A stretch of 64,000 nt of DNA from Stenotrophomonas aracearum (GCF_031834615.1 NZ_CP115543.1:1375001-1439000), one strand, 5' to 3'. Shown: positions 52,821-63,758, counted from the stretch's first letter. Notes: generated from the letters alone by a model not told the origin. Program-made: numbers and translations.

Positions 52821-53564
52821 ATGAGCAAGCAAAGCCAGTGGATCGTCGGCGTCAACGCCGTCGCTTCCTCGATCGAGAACGATGCCGATAACGTCCGCGA
52901 AGTGCTCATCGAGGCCAGCGCGAAGAACCCGCGGCTGATCGAAATCGAAGAGAACGCGCGCCGAAAGGGCATCGACGTGCGCAAGGTCAACACCCAGGCG
53001 CTGGACGGCGTGGGCGGCTCGGTGCGCCACCAGGGCGTGGCCGCGCGCTACCAGGCCGCGCGCACCTACGGTGAGAACGAGCTGGAAGGGCTGGTCACCG
53101 CCGCCGAGGGCAAGGCGCTGCTGCTGGTGCTCGACGAGGTCCAGGACCCGCACAACCTGGGCGCCTGCCTGCGCAGCGCGGCCGCCGCTGGGGCTACGGC
53201 GGTGATCATTCCGAAGGACAAGTCGGCCACGGTGAATGCCACCGTGCGCAAGACCTCGGCCGGCGCCGCCGACCGCATTCCGGTGGTGGCGGTGACCAAC
53301 CTGTCGCGCTGCCTGAAGGATCTGCAGAAGCAGGGCGTGTGGATCTATGGGCTGGCCGGTGAGGCCACCACCTCGCTGTATTCGATCGACCTGAAGGGCA
53401 ACGTTGCGCTGGTGCTGGGTGGGGAAGCTGATGGCATGCGACGGTTGACCCGTGAGAACTGCGACGGGTTGGTGAAGATTCCGATGCCCGGGGATATCGA
53501 GAGCCTGAATGTCTCGGTCGCTGCGGGTGTAAGCCTGTTTGAAGCGGTGCGTCAGCGCAGCTGA
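52821..53564 (+). CDS. rlmB: 23S rRNA (guanosine-2251-2'-O)-methyltransferase RlmB
   Basis: RlmB methylates G2251 in the peptidyltransferase centre of 23S rRNA. The 247-aa SpoU/TrmH enzyme has a short N-terminal RNA-binding domain (QWIVGVNAVASSIEN). The knotted SPOUT domain carries LLVLDEVQDPHNLGACLRSA, the VVAVTNLSR region, LVLGGEADGMRRL and IPMPGDIESLNVSVAAGV. In E. coli rlmB follows rnr, as it does here with one gene between. Confidence 0.95.
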   Translation: MSKQSQWIVGVNAVASSIENDADNVREVLIEASAKNPRLIEIEENARRKGIDVRKVNTQALDGVGGSVRHQGVAARYQAARTYGENELEGLVTAAEGKALLLVLDEVQDPHNLGACLRSAAAAGATAVIIPKDKSATVNATVRKTSAGAADRIPVVAVTNLSRCLKDLQKQGVWIYGLAGEATTSLYSIDLKGNVALVLGGEADGMRRLTRENCDGLVKIPMPGDIESLNVSVAAGVSLFEAVRQRS

Positions 53565-53584
53565 CGCGGCGCTTGAAACAGGCG

Positions 53585-53654
53585 GTAGCAGCCGACCGTT
53601 GGTCGGATGGCATTCGGGCGGTGCAACCGCCCGCGCGCGGGGGTCACCCCGCGC
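53585..53654. repeat. GTAG palindrome and hairpin between convergent rlmB and macC
   Basis: GTAGCAG CCGACC GTT GGTCGG (53585-53606), then GCGCGGGG / CCCCGCGC with a 4-nt loop (53635-53654), which overlaps the end of macC. They may act as a bidirectional transcription block between the convergent genes. Confidence 0.6.
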
Positions 53655-55080
53655 TTCCCCCCAACGCCTTGAACAACGTCACATCGTTCACCAGCAGCTT
53701 CTGCTTCACCGCAGCCAGCGACAACTCCGCGTCGCGACGCGTCTGCTGCGCTTCCAGCCAGGTGCGCAGATCCGTGGCGCCCACCCGGTAACGGACCTCG
53801 TACATCCGCTCGATTTCCACCGCTTCGTCATACGACGCCTGTGACGCCGCCACCTGCGTGGCGAACTGGGTGCGCGCCGACAGCGCGTTGTCCACTTCAG
53901 ACAGCGCCGTGTACAACGTGCGCCGGAAGGTGTTCGCCGCGATCTGGTAGTCGGTGCCGGCAATCTTCGTATCCAGCTGCGCCTGTCGGATGTTCAGGAA
54001 CGGCAGCGACAATCCCGCGCCCAGTGACGCCACCGGGTTCTTCAACACGTCCGACAACGTGGTCCCTCCCGTGCCGACCCCACCGGTCAAACTCAGCGCC
54101 GGGTAATAGCTGGTCGCGGTCACCTTGATGTTCTTCAGGCTGTTGCGCAGCCGCAGCTCGGCCGCGCGCAGGTCCGGGCGACGGCCGAGCAGGTCGGCCG
54201 GCAATCCCTCGGCAATCACCGGCGTGGCCGCGATGTCCAGCACCTGCGGTTCGTCGGCCTGCGGCCACGGCTGCCCGTCCAGCAGCACGGTCAGCGCATT
54301 GCGGCTGGCCACGCGCTGCTGCTCCAGCGCGCTCTGCGCGGCCCGCTGCGCCTCCAGCTGCTGGGTCGCCTGGCGCACTTCCAGTCGCGACACCGCGCCG
54401 GCGTCGAAGCGCGCCTGGACCAGCTCCTGCGTGCGCTGCAGCCGATCCAGGTTGGCCTGGCCGGCGCTGATCGACTGGTTGAGGTAGGCCAGCGTCCAGT
54501 ACTGGGTGGCCACGTCGCTGATCACCAGCAGCGCGGTGTTCTGCAGGTCCTCTTCGCTGGCCTGCGCCTCCCACTGGGCGATGTCGCGCTGCGCGCGCAG
54601 GCGCCCCCACAGGTCGATCTCCCACTGCAGCGACACGCCTGCCGAACTGCTGCGATTCCAGTCCGCGTTCTGGTCGATGGCGCGGTTGCCATTGCTGCTG
54701 ACGCTGCCCGAAGGCTGCGGCCACAATGCGTTCTCGGATAGCCCGGCCTGCAGGCGCGCACGCTGCACCGCCAAGCCCGCCGAGGCCAGGTCGGTGTTGG
54801 CCTGCAGCGCCCGGTCGATCACCCGGTCCAGGCGCGGGTCGCCGAAGCCGGTCCACCATGCATCATCGCGTACGTCGGCCTGCAACGTCGGCGCTGGGTT
54901 CGACACCGTGGCCGGTGCATTGAGCTGCGCATCGCCACGACCATAGACGGCCGGCACGCTGGGAGCGTTTACCTTGTACTGCCCGGTGCTGACGCAGGCC
55001 GACAGCATCACGGCAGTGGTGCAGGCCAGCGCCAGTGGGCGCAGGGCAGGAATAGACTTGAACAGGGATGCCATCTTCAT
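53644..55080 (-). CDS. macC: Outer-membrane efflux protein MacC
   Basis: This 478-aa OprM/TolC-type lipoprotein has lipobox LSAC after the hydrophobic LACTTAVM. Two efflux repeats carry [35 protein letters not shown] and [19 protein letters not shown]. It overlaps macB as ATGA and is the outer channel of the MacABC pump. In S. maltophilia MacABCsm is linked to macrolide, aminoglycoside and stress tolerance. E. coli uses the shared TolC instead, so the dedicated channel is a lineage trait. Confidence 0.93.
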   Translation of the reverse strand: MKMASLFKSIPALRPLALACTTAVMLSACVSTGQYKVNAPSVPAVYGRGDAQLNAPATVSNPAPTLQADVRDDAWWTGFGDPRLDRVIDRALQANTDLASAGLAVQRARLQAGLSENALWPQPSGSVSSNGNRAIDQNADWNRSSSAGVSLQWEIDLWGRLRAQRDIAQWEAQASEEDLQNTALLVISDVATQYWTLAYLNQSISAGQANLDRLQRTQELVQARFDAGAVSRLEVRQATQQLEAQRAAQSALEQQRVASRNALTVLLDGQPWPQADEPQVLDIAATPVIAEGLPADLLGRRPDLRAAELRLRNSLKNIKVTATSYYPALSLTGGVGTGGTTLSDVLKNPVASLGAGLSLPFLNIRQAQLDTKIAGTDYQIAANTFRRTLYTALSEVDNALSARTQFATQVAASQASYDEAVEIERMYEVRYRVGATDLRTWLEAQQTRRDAELSLAAVKQKLLVNDVTLFKALGGSAG

Positions 55081-57047
55081 TCGCGCGCCAGCGCCTCCAC
55101 GGGATCGAGTTGGGCCGCATTGCGTGCCGGAAGGAAGCCGAACGCCACGCCGATCAGGCTGGAACACGCGAACGCGGCCACGATCGAAGCGGTGGAGAAC
55201 AGCATCCTGAAATCGGGGGCGAAGGTGTCGAACACCCAGCCCACCACCAGCGACAGGCCTACGCCGAGCAGCCCGCCGAGCAGGCACACCAGCACCGCTT
55301 CGATCAGGAACTGCTGGCGGATGTCGCTCTGTCTCGCGCCCACCGCCATGCGCACGCCGATCTCGCGGGTGCGCTCGGTCACCGACACCAGCATGATGTT
55401 CATCACGCCGATTCCGCCGACCAGCAGCGCGATCGCCGCGATCGCGCTGATCAGCAGGGTCATGGTGCGCGTGGTCTGCTCGATGGTGTCGCGGATCTCG
55501 GCGCTGTTGCTAAGGAAGAAATCCTCGGTGCCATGGCGCATGACCAGCAGCTTGGAGATCGCCGCCTGCGCCGCATCCATGGGGGTGTCATCGTCCACGC
55601 GCACGGTGATGCTGGAGACATGGCTCTGGCCGAGCATGCGTGACATCACGGTGGTGTAGGGCACCCAGATCGACAGGCTGGTGCTGCTGCCAAAGCCCAT
55701 GCTCTGGCGCTGGGCCACGCCGATCACCCGCACCGGCACGTTGCCGAGCAGGATCACCTGGCCGACCGGGTCGGCGCCGTTGGGGAAGAACTGGGTGCGG
55801 GTGTTTTCATCGATCACTGCCACCTGGCCCAGCCCCTTCACCGCGTCGGCGTCGAAGAAGCTGCCCGCGCTCAGGGTCACACCCTTGACCCGGAAGAACT
55901 GCTCGCCCACGCCGCTGACCTGCGCGGTGGCCGACTGGTTGCGGTAGCGCGCGGTGACCGAGGAAGACACGCTGGGGGTGACGCTGTCGATGTAGCTCTG
56001 CCGCGCCAGTGCGTCGGCGTCGCTGGCCTTGAGCGTCTGCACCCGTGCCGAGCGCATGTCGCCGAAGCCCCGCCCGGGGTACACATCGATGGTGTTGGTG
56101 CCCAGCGCGCTGATGTTCTGCAGGATCTGCTGCTGCGAGCCATTGCCCATCGCCACCACCGAGACCACCGAGGCGATGCCGATGATGATGCCGAGCATGG
56201 TCAGGAAGGTGCGCAGGCGATGCGCGTTCATCGCCAGCAGCGCCATGCGGAACGCTTCGGTGAAGCGGTCGCGCGCGGCGCGCCAGCTGTGGCCCTTGGC
56301 CGCGGCCACGGTCGGGGTGCGCTGGGCGCGGTAGGCCGGCGCCTTGTCGTTGCTGCGGTCGGCGATGATCTCGCCGTCGCGGATCTCGATGATGCGCTGG
56401 GCGTGTTCGGCCACCGACATGTCGTGGGTGACGATGATGATGGTGTGGCCCTCGGCATGCAGCTCGCCGAGGATGCCCATCACTTCCTCGCCGGATTTCG
56501 TGTCCAGCGCGCCGGTCGGTTCGTCGGCCAGGATCACCTCGCCACCGTTCATCAGCGCCCGCGCGATCGACACGCGCTGCTGCTGGCCACCGGACAGCTG
56601 GCCGGGCTTGTGCTGCATGCGGTCGCCCAGGCCCAGCCGCTGCAGCAGCTGCTCGGCGCGCGCGCTGCGCACCGGGCCGGGGCTGCCGGCGTACACCGCC
56701 GGCACTTCCACGTTGCCGCGTGCGTCCAGGTCGCCGAGCAGGTGGTAGCGCTGGAAAATGAAACCGAAATGTTCGCGGCGTAGTTCGGCCAGTTCGTCCG
56801 GCAGCATGCTGCCGGTTTCGCGGCCGGCCACCTGGTAGCTGCCGCGTGTCGGTCGGTCCAGGCAACCGAGGATGTTCATCAGGGTCGACTTGCCCGAGCC
56901 GGACTGGCCGACGATGGCCACCATCTCACCGGCGGCGATGTCCAGGTTGACGTCGCGCAGCACGGCGATGGTCTCATCGCCGGCGGGGAACTCGCGGCGC
57001 AGGTCGCGCAGCCGCAGCAGCGGCGTGCCGGTGGGGGCGTGTTTCAT
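55077..57047 (-). CDS. macB: Macrolide ABC exporter MacB
   Basis: This 656-aa MacB has an N-terminal ATPase (Walker [10 protein letters not shown], signature [15 protein letters not shown], Walker [13 protein letters not shown]). One membrane helix, a large periplasmic domain and three C-terminal membrane segments of the FtsX type follow ([24 protein letters not shown]). MacB works as a mechanotransmitter that pushes substrates from the periplasm through MacA-MacC. It overlaps macC and macA by 4 bp each. Confidence 0.96.
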   Translation of the reverse strand: MKHAPTGTPLLRLRDLRREFPAGDETIAVLRDVNLDIAAGEMVAIVGQSGSGKSTLMNILGCLDRPTRGSYQVAGRETGSMLPDELAELRREHFGFIFQRYHLLGDLDARGNVEVPAVYAGSPGPVRSARAEQLLQRLGLGDRMQHKPGQLSGGQQQRVSIARALMNGGEVILADEPTGALDTKSGEEVMGILGELHAEGHTIIIVTHDMSVAEHAQRIIEIRDGEIIADRSNDKAPAYRAQRTPTVAAAKGHSWRAARDRFTEAFRMALLAMNAHRLRTFLTMLGIIIGIASVVSVVAMGNGSQQQILQNISALGTNTIDVYPGRGFGDMRSARVQTLKASDADALARQSYIDSVTPSVSSSVTARYRNQSATAQVSGVGEQFFRVKGVTLSAGSFFDADAVKGLGQVAVIDENTRTQFFPNGADPVGQVILLGNVPVRVIGVAQRQSMGFGSSTSLSIWVPYTTVMSRMLGQSHVSSITVRVDDDTPMDAAQAAISKLLVMRHGTEDFFLSNSAEIRDTIEQTTRTMTLLISAIAAIALLVGGIGVMNIMLVSVTERTREIGVRMAVGARQSDIRQQFLIEAVLVCLLGGLLGVGLSLVVGWVFDTFAPDFRMLFSTASIVAAFACSSLIGVAFGFLPARNAAQLDPVEALARE

Positions 57048-58282
57048 CGGCGTGGCCCGCCCATGCCCGGGCCGCCCATGCGCATCTGCGCCCCGCCACG
57101 GTTGCCGCTGCCAGCGGCCGGGGTGGCGCTTCCTTCGCCGACCACCACTTTTTCGCCTTCCTCCAGGCCCGAGGTCACTTCGGCGCTGGAACCGGTGTTG
57201 ATGCCGATCTTCACCTTGCGCGGCTGCGGCATGCCGTCCTTGTCGGCCACGCGCACCACGTACTGGCCGTCGCGGGTCTTCGGGCCCAGTGCCACCGACG
57301 GGATGATCAGCACGTCCTTGGCCTGCTTGAGCAGCACCGAGACCTGCGCGGTCATGTCGATGCGCAGGGTACCGTCCGGATTTTCCACGTCGAACAGCGC
57401 GTTGTAGTACACCGCCGAACTGGCGCTGGAGCTGGACGAACTGGAACTGCTGGAGCTGTCGCTGGCGATCGAGGACGGGGCCGGATTGATCTGGCGCAGC
57501 GTGGCGTGGTACTTGCGCTCCGGGTCGCCCAGGGTGGTGAAGTACACCGGCATGCCGGCCTTGATCTTGACCACGTCGGCTTCGCTCACCTCGGCATTGA
57601 CCGTCACCAGGTCCAGCCGCGCCAGCATCACGATGGTCGGTGCGGTCTGGTTGGCGTTGACGGTGCGACCTTCTTCGGCCACCACCGCCACCACGGTGCC
57701 GTCCATCGGCGCGGTGATGCGGGTGTAGGCCAGGTTGGCGTTGGCCGTGCCCAGCTCGGTCTGTCGGCCCTGGATCTGCGCATCGAAGGAGGTGACCTGG
57801 GCCTGTGCGGTTTTCAGCTGGGCTTCGGCGGTGTCGAACTCGGCACGCGAGGTGGCTTCCGCCGCCAGCATTTCCTTCTGCCGGGCGAACTCGAGTTCGG
57901 CCTGGCGCAGGGTGGCCTGCTGTACCGCCCGCTGCGCGGTGACCTGGTCCAGCGCGGCCTGCGCGTTGAGCACCGCGTTGCGCTGGGTGGTGGCGTCGAT
58001 CTCGGCGATCAGGTCGCCCTGCTTGACGGTATCACCCAGCTGTACTTTCAGCGACTTGATCTGGCCCGAGGCCTGCGCACCGACGCTGACCAGCTTGTAG
58101 GCGTCGATCACGCCGGTGGCTTCGACCGTCTGTTCCAGGTCGCCCCGGGTGACCGGGCTGGTGGCCAGGGTCGGCGCGCCCGGCTTGCGCAGGGTCCATG
58201 CGACAATGCCGCAGACCAGCACGAGCAGTGCAATGACGAGCAGCACGCGGCCGCGGCGGGTAACAGGCAGTCGGGGCTTCAC
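57044..58282 (-). CDS. macA: Periplasmic adaptor MacA
   Basis: This 412-aa membrane fusion protein has an N-terminal anchor ([19 protein letters not shown]), lipoyl half [22 protein letters not shown], an alpha-hairpin and returning [18 protein letters not shown]. The start is a GTG (58280-58282, reading [11 protein letters not shown]) since no ATG lies near the anchor; this is uncertain. A run of Ser ([20 protein letters not shown], about residues 268-290) sits in the membrane-proximal domain and is unusual. The C-terminal end is Gly/Met/Arg-rich. The 200-bp gap to macR should hold the divergent promoters. Confidence 0.92.
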   Translation of the reverse strand: MKPRLPVTRRGRVLLVIALLVLVCGIVAWTLRKPGAPTLATSPVTRGDLEQTVEATGVIDAYKLVSVGAQASGQIKSLKVQLGDTVKQGDLIAEIDATTQRNAVLNAQAALDQVTAQRAVQQATLRQAELEFARQKEMLAAEATSRAEFDTAEAQLKTAQAQVTSFDAQIQGRQTELGTANANLAYTRITAPMDGTVVAVVAEEGRTVNANQTAPTIVMLARLDLVTVNAEVSEADVVKIKAGMPVYFTTLGDPERKYHATLRQINPAPSSIASDSSSSSSSSSSSASSAVYYNALFDVENPDGTLRIDMTAQVSVLLKQAKDVLIIPSVALGPKTRDGQYVVRVADKDGMPQPRKVKIGINTGSSAEVTSGLEEGEKVVVGEGSATPAAGSGNRGGAQMRMGGPGMGGPRR

Positions 58283-58482
58283 GATGATGATCAACTCAAC
58301 AGGCCGGCATGCGGCGTTGTCAGCATTGTGAAGAGCGTGGACGGGCGCCTCAACGCTCGCCGTGTAACACCGGGTAACAGTGGCACGCTGCCACGTGTCG
58401 GCATGTATCGGGCGTGGTGCCTGAAACATGCGTACGCAAACCAGAGGATGCGGTTCAGCTCCCGACAGGGGATCATCGCCGC

Positions 58483-59208
58483 ATGGAGACCACAACGATG
58501 CAACGCCTGCTGATCGTCGATGACGACAACGACATCCGCCAGCTGCTGGCCGAACAGCTCGGTCGCGCCGGCTACCAGGTCAGCACCGCCAGTGATGGCC
58601 AGGGCATGCGCCAGGTGCTGGAACGCGAACACGTGGACCTGATCGTGCTCGACCTCAACCTGCCGCGCGAAGACGGACTCACCCTGTGCCGCGACCTGCG
58701 CGCGCGCTCGAGCACGCCGGTGATCATGCTCACCGCGCGCAGCGAGCCGATCGACCGCGTACTCGGCCTGGAGATGGGCGCCGACGATTACCTGGGCAAG
58801 CCGTTCGAACCGCGCGAGCTGCTTGCGCGGATCCGCAACGTGCTGCGCCGGACCGAAGCGCTCCCGGCCAACCTGGAACCGCTGGCGATCCGCCGTGCGC
58901 GCTTCGCGCACTGGACCTTCGACCTGGAAAGCCGCCACCTGGTCGACCCGGACGGGCGCGTGGTGGTGCTGTCCGGCGCCGAGTTCCGCCTGCTGCGGGT
59001 GTTCGTGGGGCATGCCAACAAGGTGCTCTCGCGCGAGCAGCTGGTGTCGCTCAGCAGCGGCCGAAGCTACGAATCGCAGGACCGCGCGATCGACCTGCAG
59101 GTCAGTCGCCTGCGCAACAAGCTGGCCGGTGACGGCGGCAGCGACGGCCTGATCAAGACCGTGCGCAACGAAGGCTACGTGCTGGCGGCGGCGGTGACGC
59201 TGGAATGA
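58483..59208 (+). CDS. macR: OmpR-family response regulator MacR
   Basis: This 241-aa response regulator has a receiver domain (LLIVDDDNDIRQLL; phospho-acceptor Asp in LIVLDLNLPRED; Thr/Lys in MLTARSE and LGKPFEPREL). A winged-helix DNA-binding domain follows (LSGAEFRLLRVFVGHANKVLSREQL...RNEGYVLAA). ATG 58483 or 58498 may be used. It is divergent from macABC and overlaps macS by 4 bp, matching the MacRS arrangement of S. maltophilia. It probably controls macABC. Confidence 0.9.
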   Translation: METTTMQRLLIVDDDNDIRQLLAEQLGRAGYQVSTASDGQGMRQVLEREHVDLIVLDLNLPREDGLTLCRDLRARSSTPVIMLTARSEPIDRVLGLEMGADDYLGKPFEPRELLARIRNVLRRTEALPANLEPLAIRRARFAHWTFDLESRHLVDPDGRVVVLSGAEFRLLRVFVGHANKVLSREQLVSLSSGRSYESQDRAIDLQVSRLRNKLAGDGGSDGLIKTVRNEGYVLAAAVTLE

Positions 59209-60611
59209 TGCGCCTGCGCCGCTTCTTCGCGTCGATGGTCGGGCGCCTGTTCGTGATCCTGCTGCTGGGCATGAGCGTGGCCGCGATCGGCGCCACCATG
59301 CTGGCCGGGACCAAGCGCCAGCAGGAGTTCGAACGCCAGAACCTCACCCGCATTGCCGACCGCCTGCAGGGCTTCGTCAACATGCTCGACGGCAACCCAG
59401 AGCTGCGCGACCGGCTGCTGGAGGTGGGCGGGCCGGCGGTGCGCCGCCTGCCGCAGGGCGCGCGGCTGGGTCGCGAAGACACGGCGCTGATGGATCTGCT
59501 CCAGGACCGCACGGGTCCGGTGTCGCACGCCACCGTGCATTTCACCTCGTTCCGCTCCTGCCTGCCCAAGGCCCAGGAGCTGTGGCCGCCGCCGTCGCAG
59601 CTCCGTCGCAAGCCGCCGCATGAGCGTGATCCGGCCTTCATTCCGCCCAAGTGCCGGGCGGTGCAGCTGCCGCTCAGCGACGGTACCGAGCTGTCGCTGT
59701 CGCTGGAGTCGCCGGCCATCGCGCACAACGGCATCCTCGAGGTCGACCCGCTGTTCCTGACCCTGCTGGTGCTGGCCATCGCGGTGCTGGCGTACGTGGT
59801 CGCGCGCATGGCCAGTGCGCCGCTGCAGCAGCTGGCGTCGGCCGCGGCCGAGCTCGGCGACGACCTGCAGCGCGAACCGTTGCAGGTCATCGGCCCGCTG
59901 GAGGTCCGGCGCGCCGCCGAAGCCTTCAACGCCATGCAGAAGCGCCTGCAGCGCACCCTCGGTGAACGCACCCAGATGCTGGCCGCGATCACGCACGACC
60001 TGCAGACCCCGGTGACCCGGCTGCGCCTGCGCCTGGAGAACGTAAGCGACGAAGCACTGCGCGAGCGGCTGATCGGCGACCTCGGCGCGATGCAGGCGCT
60101 GATCCGGGAAGGCCTGGAGCTGGCGCGCAGCGCCGAAAGCGCCGAGCCCCGGGCTGCGCTGGACCTGGATTCGCTGCTGGAGAGCATCGTCGAGGATGCG
60201 CTGGAAGCCGGCGCAGAGGCGGAGTTCGCGCAGCGCAGTGGCGCGGTGCTGATGCTGCGCCCGCTGGCCATGCACCGGCTGTTCTCGAACCTGGTGGACA
60301 ACGCGATCAGCTACGGCGGCATCGCCCAGGTGCGGGTCGAGAAGGGTGCCGAGGGGGTCCGGGTGCGCGTCCGCGACCGGGGCCCCGGCCTGGCCGAGGA
60401 CGAGCTGGAGACCGTGTTCGACCCGTTCGTGCGGCTGGAAACCTCGCGTTCGCGGGCTACCGGCGGGGCCGGGCTGGGCCTGACCATCGCCCGCGCGCTG
60501 GCCGAGAAGGACGGCGCCACCCTGCACCTGCGCAACCACCCGCAGGGAGGTCTGGAGGCGATCGTGCACTGGCCGGCACCGCCGCGCCCGCCCGGCAGCC
60601 GCGCCGGCTGA
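59205..60611 (+). CDS. macS: Sensor histidine kinase MacS
   Basis: This 468-aa membrane kinase has a transmembrane helix at the N-terminus (LFVILLLGMSVAAIGATML) and a second near residue 185 (FLTLLVLAIAVLAYVVARM). The periplasmic sensor domain between them has two Cys (FRSCLPK and PPKCRAV) that could form a disulfide. HAMP, then the H-box ITHDLQTPVTRLRLRL and ATPase boxes (FSNLVDNAISYG, VRDRGPGLAEDEL, GGAGLGLTIARAL) follow. It is co-translated with macR. Confidence 0.92.
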   Translation: MMRLRRFFASMVGRLFVILLLGMSVAAIGATMLAGTKRQQEFERQNLTRIADRLQGFVNMLDGNPELRDRLLEVGGPAVRRLPQGARLGREDTALMDLLQDRTGPVSHATVHFTSFRSCLPKAQELWPPPSQLRRKPPHERDPAFIPPKCRAVQLPLSDGTELSLSLESPAIAHNGILEVDPLFLTLLVLAIAVLAYVVARMASAPLQQLASAAAELGDDLQREPLQVIGPLEVRRAAEAFNAMQKRLQRTLGERTQMLAAITHDLQTPVTRLRLRLENVSDEALRERLIGDLGAMQALIREGLELARSAESAEPRAALDLDSLLESIVEDALEAGAEAEFAQRSGAVLMLRPLAMHRLFSNLVDNAISYGGIAQVRVEKGAEGVRVRVRDRGPGLAEDELETVFDPFVRLETSRSRATGGAGLGLTIARALAEKDGATLHLRNHPQGGLEAIVHWPAPPRPPGSRAG

Positions 60612-60731
60612 GCGCGGCACGGGCAAAGCGGCGCAGATTTGCCTACTATGTGCATCCCCCGCCAGCTTTTGCCGCATGAGTGCGTCCAATCTGGCCGGCT
60701 TCCTTTCCAGCTCCCTGCCGGATCCTTGCGG

Positions 60732-63700
60732 ATGAGGCAAGGGGGGCGCTGGACCCGGTGGCGGCCGGTACGAGCAGCAGTGACCCTTCAGCGCCTGTGC
60801 CTGGCGCTGGCGTTGCTGTGCCTGTTCGCCGCGCTCCCGGGCACGCTGGCCGCGCAGGACGGTCCGCCGCCGCTGCGCGACTACGCCATCGACGTGTGGA
60901 CCTCGCGCAACGGCCTGCCGCACAACTCGCTGCGTGACATCGCGCAGACCCCGGAAGGGCACCTGTGGTTCGCCACCTGGGAAGGCCTGGTGCGCTACAA
61001 CGGGCTGGATTTCACCGTGTTCGACCGCAGCACCCGCCCGGGCCTGCGCGACAACGGCGTCGGCGCGCTGTTCGTCGACCGCGACGGCGGCCTGTGGATC
61101 AGCGACTCGCGCGGCAACGTGACCCGGCGCAGCGCCGACGGCCGCTGGCAGGTGTTCCCGCACCAGCCGCCGGCGCCGCAGGTGCTGATCCAGGCCATGC
61201 AGATGGACAGCCACGGCCGGCTCTGGCTGCTGTACGAAGGCAACGGCATCGGCAGCCTGACCCGCGAGGGGCGCTTCGAGTACCAACGTCCGCCGGCCGA
61301 TGTGCCGATGGCGATGAGCTTCACCAAGCTGGTGGTCGACGCGCAGGACCGGGTCTGGGTCGGCACGCTCGATGGCCTGGTGGTGCGCGGCACCGACGGC
61401 GTGCTGCGCCGGGCGCCGGAAAGCTTCGGCCTGGGCCGTGGCCTGGTCTGGCCCTACCGCGCTCCGGACGGGGTGCTGTGGATCGTCGCCGGCGAACGCA
61501 TCTACCGCATGCAGGACGGCGTGCCGCAGCTGCAGCACAGCCTGGGCACGGGCATGCATATCACCTCGATGCTGCAGGACCGCCACGGCGACCTGTGGCT
61601 GGGCACCGAGAACCAGGGCCTGCTGCGCCTGTCGCGGCACGGCCTGGAGCGCCTGCCTGCGGGACTGTCGCTGCCCGGCGGGCGCGTGGTCAGCCTGCGC
61701 GAGGACGCCGAAGGCAGCATCTGGGTGGGCGCCAATGGCGGCCTGTACCGCCTGCGCGAAACGCTGTTCAGCAGCTTCACCGAACGCGACGGACTCAGCG
61801 GCGATTACGTGCGCACCGTGCTGGAAGACCGCAGCCGCCAGTTGTGGGTGGGCAGCGCCAGCGGCCTGGACCGACGCGACAGCCAGGGCCGGTTCCAGCC
61901 GGTGCCGCTGCGCAACAGCGGGGGCAAGACGCCGTCGGTACTGAGCCTGGCGCAGGACCAGGCGGACGGACTGTGGGTGGGCACCTTCGGCGACGGCATC
62001 CTGCACCTGGACAGCCAGGGCCGCATGCTGCGGCGTTACGGCGCCGAAGACGGCCTGCCGGGCGGCAACATCCGTGCGATGAGCGTGGCCCGCGACGGCG
62101 CGGTCTGGGCCGGTACCCAGAAGGGCGTGGCCCGGCTGGACGCCAACGGCGTGACCGTGCCGGACGTGCCGGGCATGCCGACCGGGCTGATCACCGCGCT
62201 GGCGCATGACGCGGAAGGCGACCTGTGGATCGGCACCATCGAAGGCATCCGCGTGCTCCGTGGCGACCGCGTGCAGGCCATTGACCTGGCACCGCTGGGC
62301 GGCGGGCGCAGCGTGTTCGGCTTCCAGCAGATCGGCGACGCGATGTGGATCAGCAGCGACCGCGGGCTGTACCGCTACCAGGACGGCAAACTGGCCCGGG
62401 TCGGGCTGGAGCAGGGCATGCCGGTGGACACCGTGTTCCAGCTGGTGCCCGACCGCATCGGCAACGTCTGGATCAGCAGCAACCGCGGCGTGCTGCGCAC
62501 CGACATGGCGATGCTCAACGACGTCGCCGACGGACGCACGCGCCGGATCGAAGTCGAGCATTACAACGAAATCGACGGCATGGCCAACTCGCAGGCCAAC
62601 GGCAGCTCCGGTCCGTCGGCGATCCTGCGCCAGGACGGCACCTTCTGGGTGGTCACCGCCGGTGGCCTGAGCACGGTCGATCCGCTGCGCCTGCAGCGCT
62701 TCCGTGAGCGGCTGGCACCGCCGGCGGCGATCGAAACGGTGCTGGTCGACGGCGTGCCGCTGCACTGGCAGGGCGCCAACCACAACACCCTGCCGGGCGG
62801 GCGACGGCTGAGCATCAGTTACGTGGGCCTGAGCTACCTGATGTCCGAGCGGATCCGCTACCGCACCCGCCTGGACGGGCTGGACACCGCCTGGATCGAA
62901 CGCGGCCAGCAGCGCAGCGTGGAATTCATCGGCCTGCCGCCGGGCGAGTACACGCTGCACGTGGGCGCCGCCCACCCGGGGGGTACCTGGGGCAGCAGCG
63001 AGGCGGTGTGGTCGTTCACCGTCGAGCCGTTCCTGTGGCAACGGCGCAGCGTGCAGTTCATCGGTGGCTTGTTCCTGCTCGCCGGGCTGGTGGCGCTGTA
63101 CCGCTATCTGATCAAACGTTACAAGGCCAGCAACGTGCGCCTGGCGCGCCGCGTGGATGCAGCTACCCGCGACCTGCAGGCGCAGACCGCGAGCCTGCAA
63201 GCGTTGAACGAGGAAAAGACCCAGCTGGCCGAGCGCCTGGCGCGGCAGTCCGAGCAGTTCGAGCGACAGGCGCGCGAGGATGCGCTGACCGGGCTGCCCA
63301 ACCGCCGCGCGTTCGACGAAGCGCTGGCGCGCGACTTCGCCCGCTCGCAGCGCAGCGGTCATTCGCTGTGCCTGGTGGTGCTGGACATCGACCACTTCAA
63401 GGACGTGAACGACCAGCACAGCCACAGCGTGGGCGACGTGGTGCTGGTGGAAGTGGCGCGGGTGATCGCCTCGGCCTGCCGCGATTCGGACATGCCGGCG
63501 CGTACCGGCGGCGAGGAATTCACCGTGCTGCTCAACGACACCCGCCTGGCCGAAGCAGCGCAGGTCTGCGCGCGCCTGCGCGGGCTGTTCCATGACCATC
63601 CGGACTGGGCCGGGGTGCCCGGCCTGCAGGTGACCTTCAGTGCCGGCCTGGTCGAGCTGGACGCCGCCGACCGCACCCCGATGCTGCTCTACCAACGCGC

Positions 63701-63758
63701 TGATCGCGCGCTGTACCGCGCCAAGAGCGAAGGTAGAGACCGGACCGCGATCGGTTGA
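60732..63758 (+). CDS. Periplasmic two-component-propeller sensor with diguanylate cyclase domain
   Basis: This roughly 1008-aa hybrid protein starts with a signal or anchor (LQRLCLALALLCLFAALPGTLAAQ). Some 14 Reg_prop blades follow, with LW(I/V)G/F repeats such as GHLWFATWEGLVRYNG and GDLWLGTENQGLLRL, forming two seven-bladed propellers. A Y_Y_Y domain (LSISYVGLSYL...GLDTAWIE), one membrane helix (SVQFIGGLFLLAGLVALYRYLI), a coiled coil and a GGDEF domain (DALTGLPNRRAFDEAL; active site GGEEF; RDSD I-site) complete it. It likely senses a periplasmic ligand and makes c-di-GMP. It lies 120 bp after macS; functional linkage is unknown. Confidence 0.92.
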   Translation: MRQGGRWTRWRPVRAAVTLQRLCLALALLCLFAALPGTLAAQDGPPPLRDYAIDVWTSRNGLPHNSLRDIAQTPEGHLWFATWEGLVRYNGLDFTVFDRSTRPGLRDNGVGALFVDRDGGLWISDSRGNVTRRSADGRWQVFPHQPPAPQVLIQAMQMDSHGRLWLLYEGNGIGSLTREGRFEYQRPPADVPMAMSFTKLVVDAQDRVWVGTLDGLVVRGTDGVLRRAPESFGLGRGLVWPYRAPDGVLWIVAGERIYRMQDGVPQLQHSLGTGMHITSMLQDRHGDLWLGTENQGLLRLSRHGLERLPAGLSLPGGRVVSLREDAEGSIWVGANGGLYRLRETLFSSFTERDGLSGDYVRTVLEDRSRQLWVGSASGLDRRDSQGRFQPVPLRNSGGKTPSVLSLAQDQADGLWVGTFGDGILHLDSQGRMLRRYGAEDGLPGGNIRAMSVARDGAVWAGTQKGVARLDANGVTVPDVPGMPTGLITALAHDAEGDLWIGTIEGIRVLRGDRVQAIDLAPLGGGRSVFGFQQIGDAMWISSDRGLYRYQDGKLARVGLEQGMPVDTVFQLVPDRIGNVWISSNRGVLRTDMAMLNDVADGRTRRIEVEHYNEIDGMANSQANGSSGPSAILRQDGTFWVVTAGGLSTVDPLRLQRFRERLAPPAAIETVLVDGVPLHWQGANHNTLPGGRRLSISYVGLSYLMSERIRYRTRLDGLDTAWIERGQQRSVEFIGLPPGEYTLHVGAAHPGGTWGSSEAVWSFTVEPFLWQRRSVQFIGGLFLLAGLVALYRYLIKRYKASNVRLARRVDAATRDLQAQTASLQALNEEKTQLAERLARQSEQFERQAREDALTGLPNRRAFDEALARDFARSQRSGHSLCLVVLDIDHFKDVNDQHSHSVGDVVLVEVARVIASACRDSDMPARTGGEEFTVLLNDTRLAEAAQVCARLRGLFHDHPDWAGVPGLQVTFSAGLVELDAADRTPMLLYQRADRALYRAKSEGRDRTAIG

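Noticed and set aside
59175..63695. Very long open frame on the minus strand opposite macS and the diguanylate cyclase gene
   Set aside because: It is the antisense shadow of two clearly recognisable plus-strand proteins. GC-rich codons leave few stops on the other strand, and the translation has no recognisable motifs. The same applies to long antisense frames at 19244-21451 (opposite the usher) and 32445-35639 (opposite asnB and the antiporter).
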